In this document: in pieces, positions 61,200-64,000 of the stretch
How positions within the stretch are numbered: position 1 is the first letter of the stretch
Layout of the letters: every line of letters starts with the position of its first letter
From: Epiperipatus broadwayi
Taxonomy: Eukaryota; Onychophora; Udeonychophora; Euonychophora; Peripatidae
Assembly (NCBI GenBank): GCA_028023455.1
Contig: JAQFVV010006273.1
Span: 1,240,001 to 1,304,000, forward strand
Direction: 5' to 3'
Length of the DNA: 64,000 nt
Notes under the pieces: model-generated
Databases searched by the model: none
What the model saw: only the letters and a program-made list of their open reading frames with translations
What the model was told of the DNA's origin: nothing
Translations under genes and position numbers: made by a program

Positions 61200-63960
61200 G
61201 CAATTGAATTTCTCGATTTCTTCTTATATCTTGGAAGATTTAGGTTTTTACAGTTCGCCCCCAACCATCACTCCAGATACAGGGGTAGTGTTCTAATTAC
61301 TTTTAAACCATCATTTGATTCCTTTAACATCCTTTATTTTGATCAAAACATGATCATCATTACCTTGCATCATGCTGCCTTTATGGTTAACATTACTTAT
61401 CTTTATTTACATAACAGACCCATTCTTGTACCCAACTCTTTCGCTACTTGTTTTTGTTGACTTTAATATGTGGCTTTTCCTCCAATGATACCAACTCCTT
61501 CTATACCTCTCATTTAACTTTTTTATTCATCTGATCTGCAATTTATAGTTAATTCATCTTTGGAACCAGTTGTTTTTCTGATCACTTGGCATTCTCTGTG
61601 CACGTTGATATTGATCTTCATACACAAACTGTTTTTAACTACAATCCAGAGGTGATAATATCTAAAATTTAAATTTATTTTATGAAAACTGATATTCTTT
61701 CTCAACAACATACTGCTTCTTGGTTCTCTTTTATCAATATCATTCAATCGAACATCAAACATTACACTAGTAAAAATAAATCATCTACAGCTTTAGTTAA
61801 GGAACTTGGTGCTATAAATTGAATTTAAAAGCCACTACTTATGAACCTGCTTCTGTTACTTCAATTATGTCCCTTAAGCAGCAATATAAGCATACTCAAT
61901 CTATTTTGGCTAAATACCTTTCTACTAAAAAGACTAAAATCTTCTTGGCTCAACATCATTACTAGTCAAAAGGATACATCTGCTAGGCTTTTTTTATTAT
62001 AAAAGTATTTGCTTCAGTAAAAAACACCAAGATCATAATATCACAAAGTCTGGCGTTGTGCTTAAGCTGAAAACTTTACCTAATAGCATTCACCCTAGTC
62101 GTCATTTAATTCCAAATACCTTCTCTTGCATATTAGTTTTTTCACAGTACCGATTATTATGAATTTGATCGACTTCCTTTCTAAGTAAATTTATCATATT
62201 GATGTTTCCATTTCCATTTTTCAAGCAAAATATTCTTCCCTCTCCTCTTAATAACCTTCATCCCATCTCTATGTCACTAATACTTATCAAAGTCATGGAA
62301 TTCATCATAAAGAATAAGATACAGCCTATTATTCTAACTTACATCTCAGACTAGGTTTGCTAAAAAGAATGCTTACATCTCTGATGCTATCATTGCCTAA
62401 AATTGTTTTGACCAAGTTAGACTGGTCCCATAGTAGTACAACTAAATATTTCACCAGCTTTTGATTCTGACTCTATTGCCACCTGCAACTATTATAACTG
62501 CATAACATTCTTGTTCTCCTTATCTATATTTTAGTTAATATTGTAATGAATAGAGAAATTTTCATTACTCTTACTAAGAAACAACACCAGGATTCAAATC
62601 CATATCTCTATTCTTATGCGTTCACCTTTGAGTTCTTTGTTTTTTATTACTTACATAAATCTGCTGCTTTTGGAAATAGAAAGAAAACTACCTAGTATAG
62701 GTATTCCACTGATTAATAAAGCAAACCTGTTTCATTCATGGATGATCTTTGTCATTTTTCTCCTTCTAGGAAGTACTTTCCTCCACTTCTATTCTGGAAG
62801 ATTATACAGAACACTATAAACTTCAGTTTAGCCTTAAAAGGTCATCCACATGAAGTATATTCTCTGGTAATAGTGTTTCCCCTCTAACTTTCTTGGATTT
62901 CTCATTTATGAACTATGATAACATCTATTGAAAACTCTAACTTCACATCTGTTGAAAATATAAAAAAATCCTTGTCTAAAATGTATCTTCCCTTTCATGA
63001 AAAAATCTTGAATTAACTATGTTAATGCCTTAAAGAAGAAGATTAATTTGCTTTGCTCCAAACTAATTGGAAAAGAGCCATTGCAATCAATATTAGAACC
63101 TTACAGAAGCATGGCAAAAATATTGGCCTCTCTCTTCATTCAATCTCTATCTTTTATTTTCATTTAATATTGTTTTTAAATTTGTCTCTGCTTACTCTAA
63201 TGCTTTAAAATTTGTTCTAATCACCCCTAATGATATGCCTATACCCACTAAAGTTAATTTTTTAAAATCCTTAATCAAATCTATTGCTGCTTATTTTGAT
63301 CTTCATCACACATTCTCCAGGAAAATATTCTTTTGGGAGGTTTACAACCTAGCTCAACATCAACTGTACCCATCTCTCATTACTATTACCAATAAACAAA
63401 TAATCAAAAAATTCAAATTCTGATATTTGGGACCAAAATAATTCAATTTCCTTATCAAAATCAATTTGCCATTTCTTATCATATAGAATAGCTCATGCTA
63501 TAACATTGATCCTCTTTGTCACATATCTGAAGAAACAATACATCATTTTCTGTTCCTCTTGCCTATAGAAATATGACTGAGTCAATAAGTCGCACACTTC
63601 CTCTATTTCTAAATGCCATTTTTGCTTCAACCCTACATCTAGAAAATTACAATCACTATTTTACAATAAAATTACAAAAATTAAAAACAAAGACAGGGCA
63701 CTGGCTTCCAAACATTGTTAATGCTATATAAAGTTTGATCTCTCTTCTGACCCCATTGTAAGTAGATAGTTCCCTTTTTTTTTAACCTTTGGCATGCCTT
63801 TGCTATGTATTTACAAAATGTATCCTGTAATTTATACATCATTGCATTTGTCTGTTCTTTTAGATATAGTTTATAATATCTATCTAGTTGAATTTTAAAT
63901 GATCTTTTCCAAGTTTGTAAAAAATTTTTTTGCTTAATAAAAAAAAAAAAAATTATTTTT
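61200..63960 (+). pseudogene. LINE (non-LTR retrotransposon) ORF2 relic
   Basis: Plus-strand broken frames follow ORF2 order. An endonuclease tail ends with FGTSCFSDHLAFSVHVDID (61557-61613), containing the SDH catalytic motif. Then come a linker and the reverse transcriptase: a match to RPIS..S...K.ME (about 62260-62300, here SHGIHHKE and relatives), MRSPLSSLFFITYINLLLLE (62616-62675; usually QGSPLSPLLF.IYINDL) and FMDDLCHFSPS (62735-62767; catalytic FxDD retained). A Cys/His end follows near 63520-63570 (CHISEETIHHFLFLLP), like the C-terminal knuckle of the minus-strand LINE. An A-rich run at 63939-63952 may be the 3' tail. Numerous stops; dead. Confidence 0.8.
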
Positions 63961-64000
63961 TTTTAAATACTGTGTTTCCCTGAAAATAAGATATAATAAG

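Noticed and set aside
57286-64000. Further upstream exportin-2 exons on the minus strand
   Set aside because: No segment encoding the expected preceding part of the protein was found; the region is occupied by Penelope, hAT and LINE remains.

Overview
The window is AT-rich nuclear DNA from an animal. Coding islands are short and spliced, introns run to many kilobases, and transposon relics of several superfamilies fill most of the rest. I see no prokaryotic gene organisation, no CRISPR array and no rRNA. The host protein and the mix of Penelope-like, piggyBac, mariner/Tigger-like, hAT and LINE remains fit an invertebrate, perhaps an arthropod; the species cannot be named from this sequence.

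The one confidently identified host gene is the 3' end of exportin-2 (CSE1L/CAS) on the minus strand. Five consecutive coding exons (57271-57186, 47981-47900, 46062-45916, 40053-39822, 39740-39651) join in frame with GT/AG splice sites and end at a TGA. They give 637 nt of coding sequence. The 5' part of the gene lies beyond the right side of the window or was not detected.

Layout. 1-4 kb: remains of a minus-strand LINE with a foldback repeat at its 3' edge. 4.9-16.3 kb: an old segmental duplication whose two units carry different insertions (a mariner relic in one; an inverted-repeat element with a Tigger-like element inside it in the other), with a TIR element between them. 16.7-18 kb: another TIR element with internal tandem repeats. 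18-23.5 kb: featureless AT-rich DNA. 23.5-27 kb: a dead piggyBac with both ends and matching TTAG flanks. 27.4 kb: a perfect 114-bp tandem duplication. 34.8-36.8 kb: a 2-kb copy of the TIR family. 39.6-57.3 kb: the exportin-2 gene, with introns holding nested Tigger-like and TIR elements, three foldback palindromes, a tRNA-like sequence and tRNA-derived repeats. 57.8-59.3 kb: a Penelope-like element with a GIY-YIG relic between inverted tRNA-like arms. 59.4-60.9 kb: a hAT transposase relic interrupted by a 447-bp hAT-type MITE. 61.2-64 kb: a plus-strand LINE with endonuclease, reverse transcriptase and C-terminal remnants.

The most unusual signal is a short motif of the form CTGAAGA, stem-loop, GAAA. 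It recurs in the arms of the Penelope-like element and in three copies of a separate inverted-repeat family. The stem sequence differs between copies but still pairs. This resembles the catalytic core of a hammerhead ribozyme (CUGANGA ... GAA).
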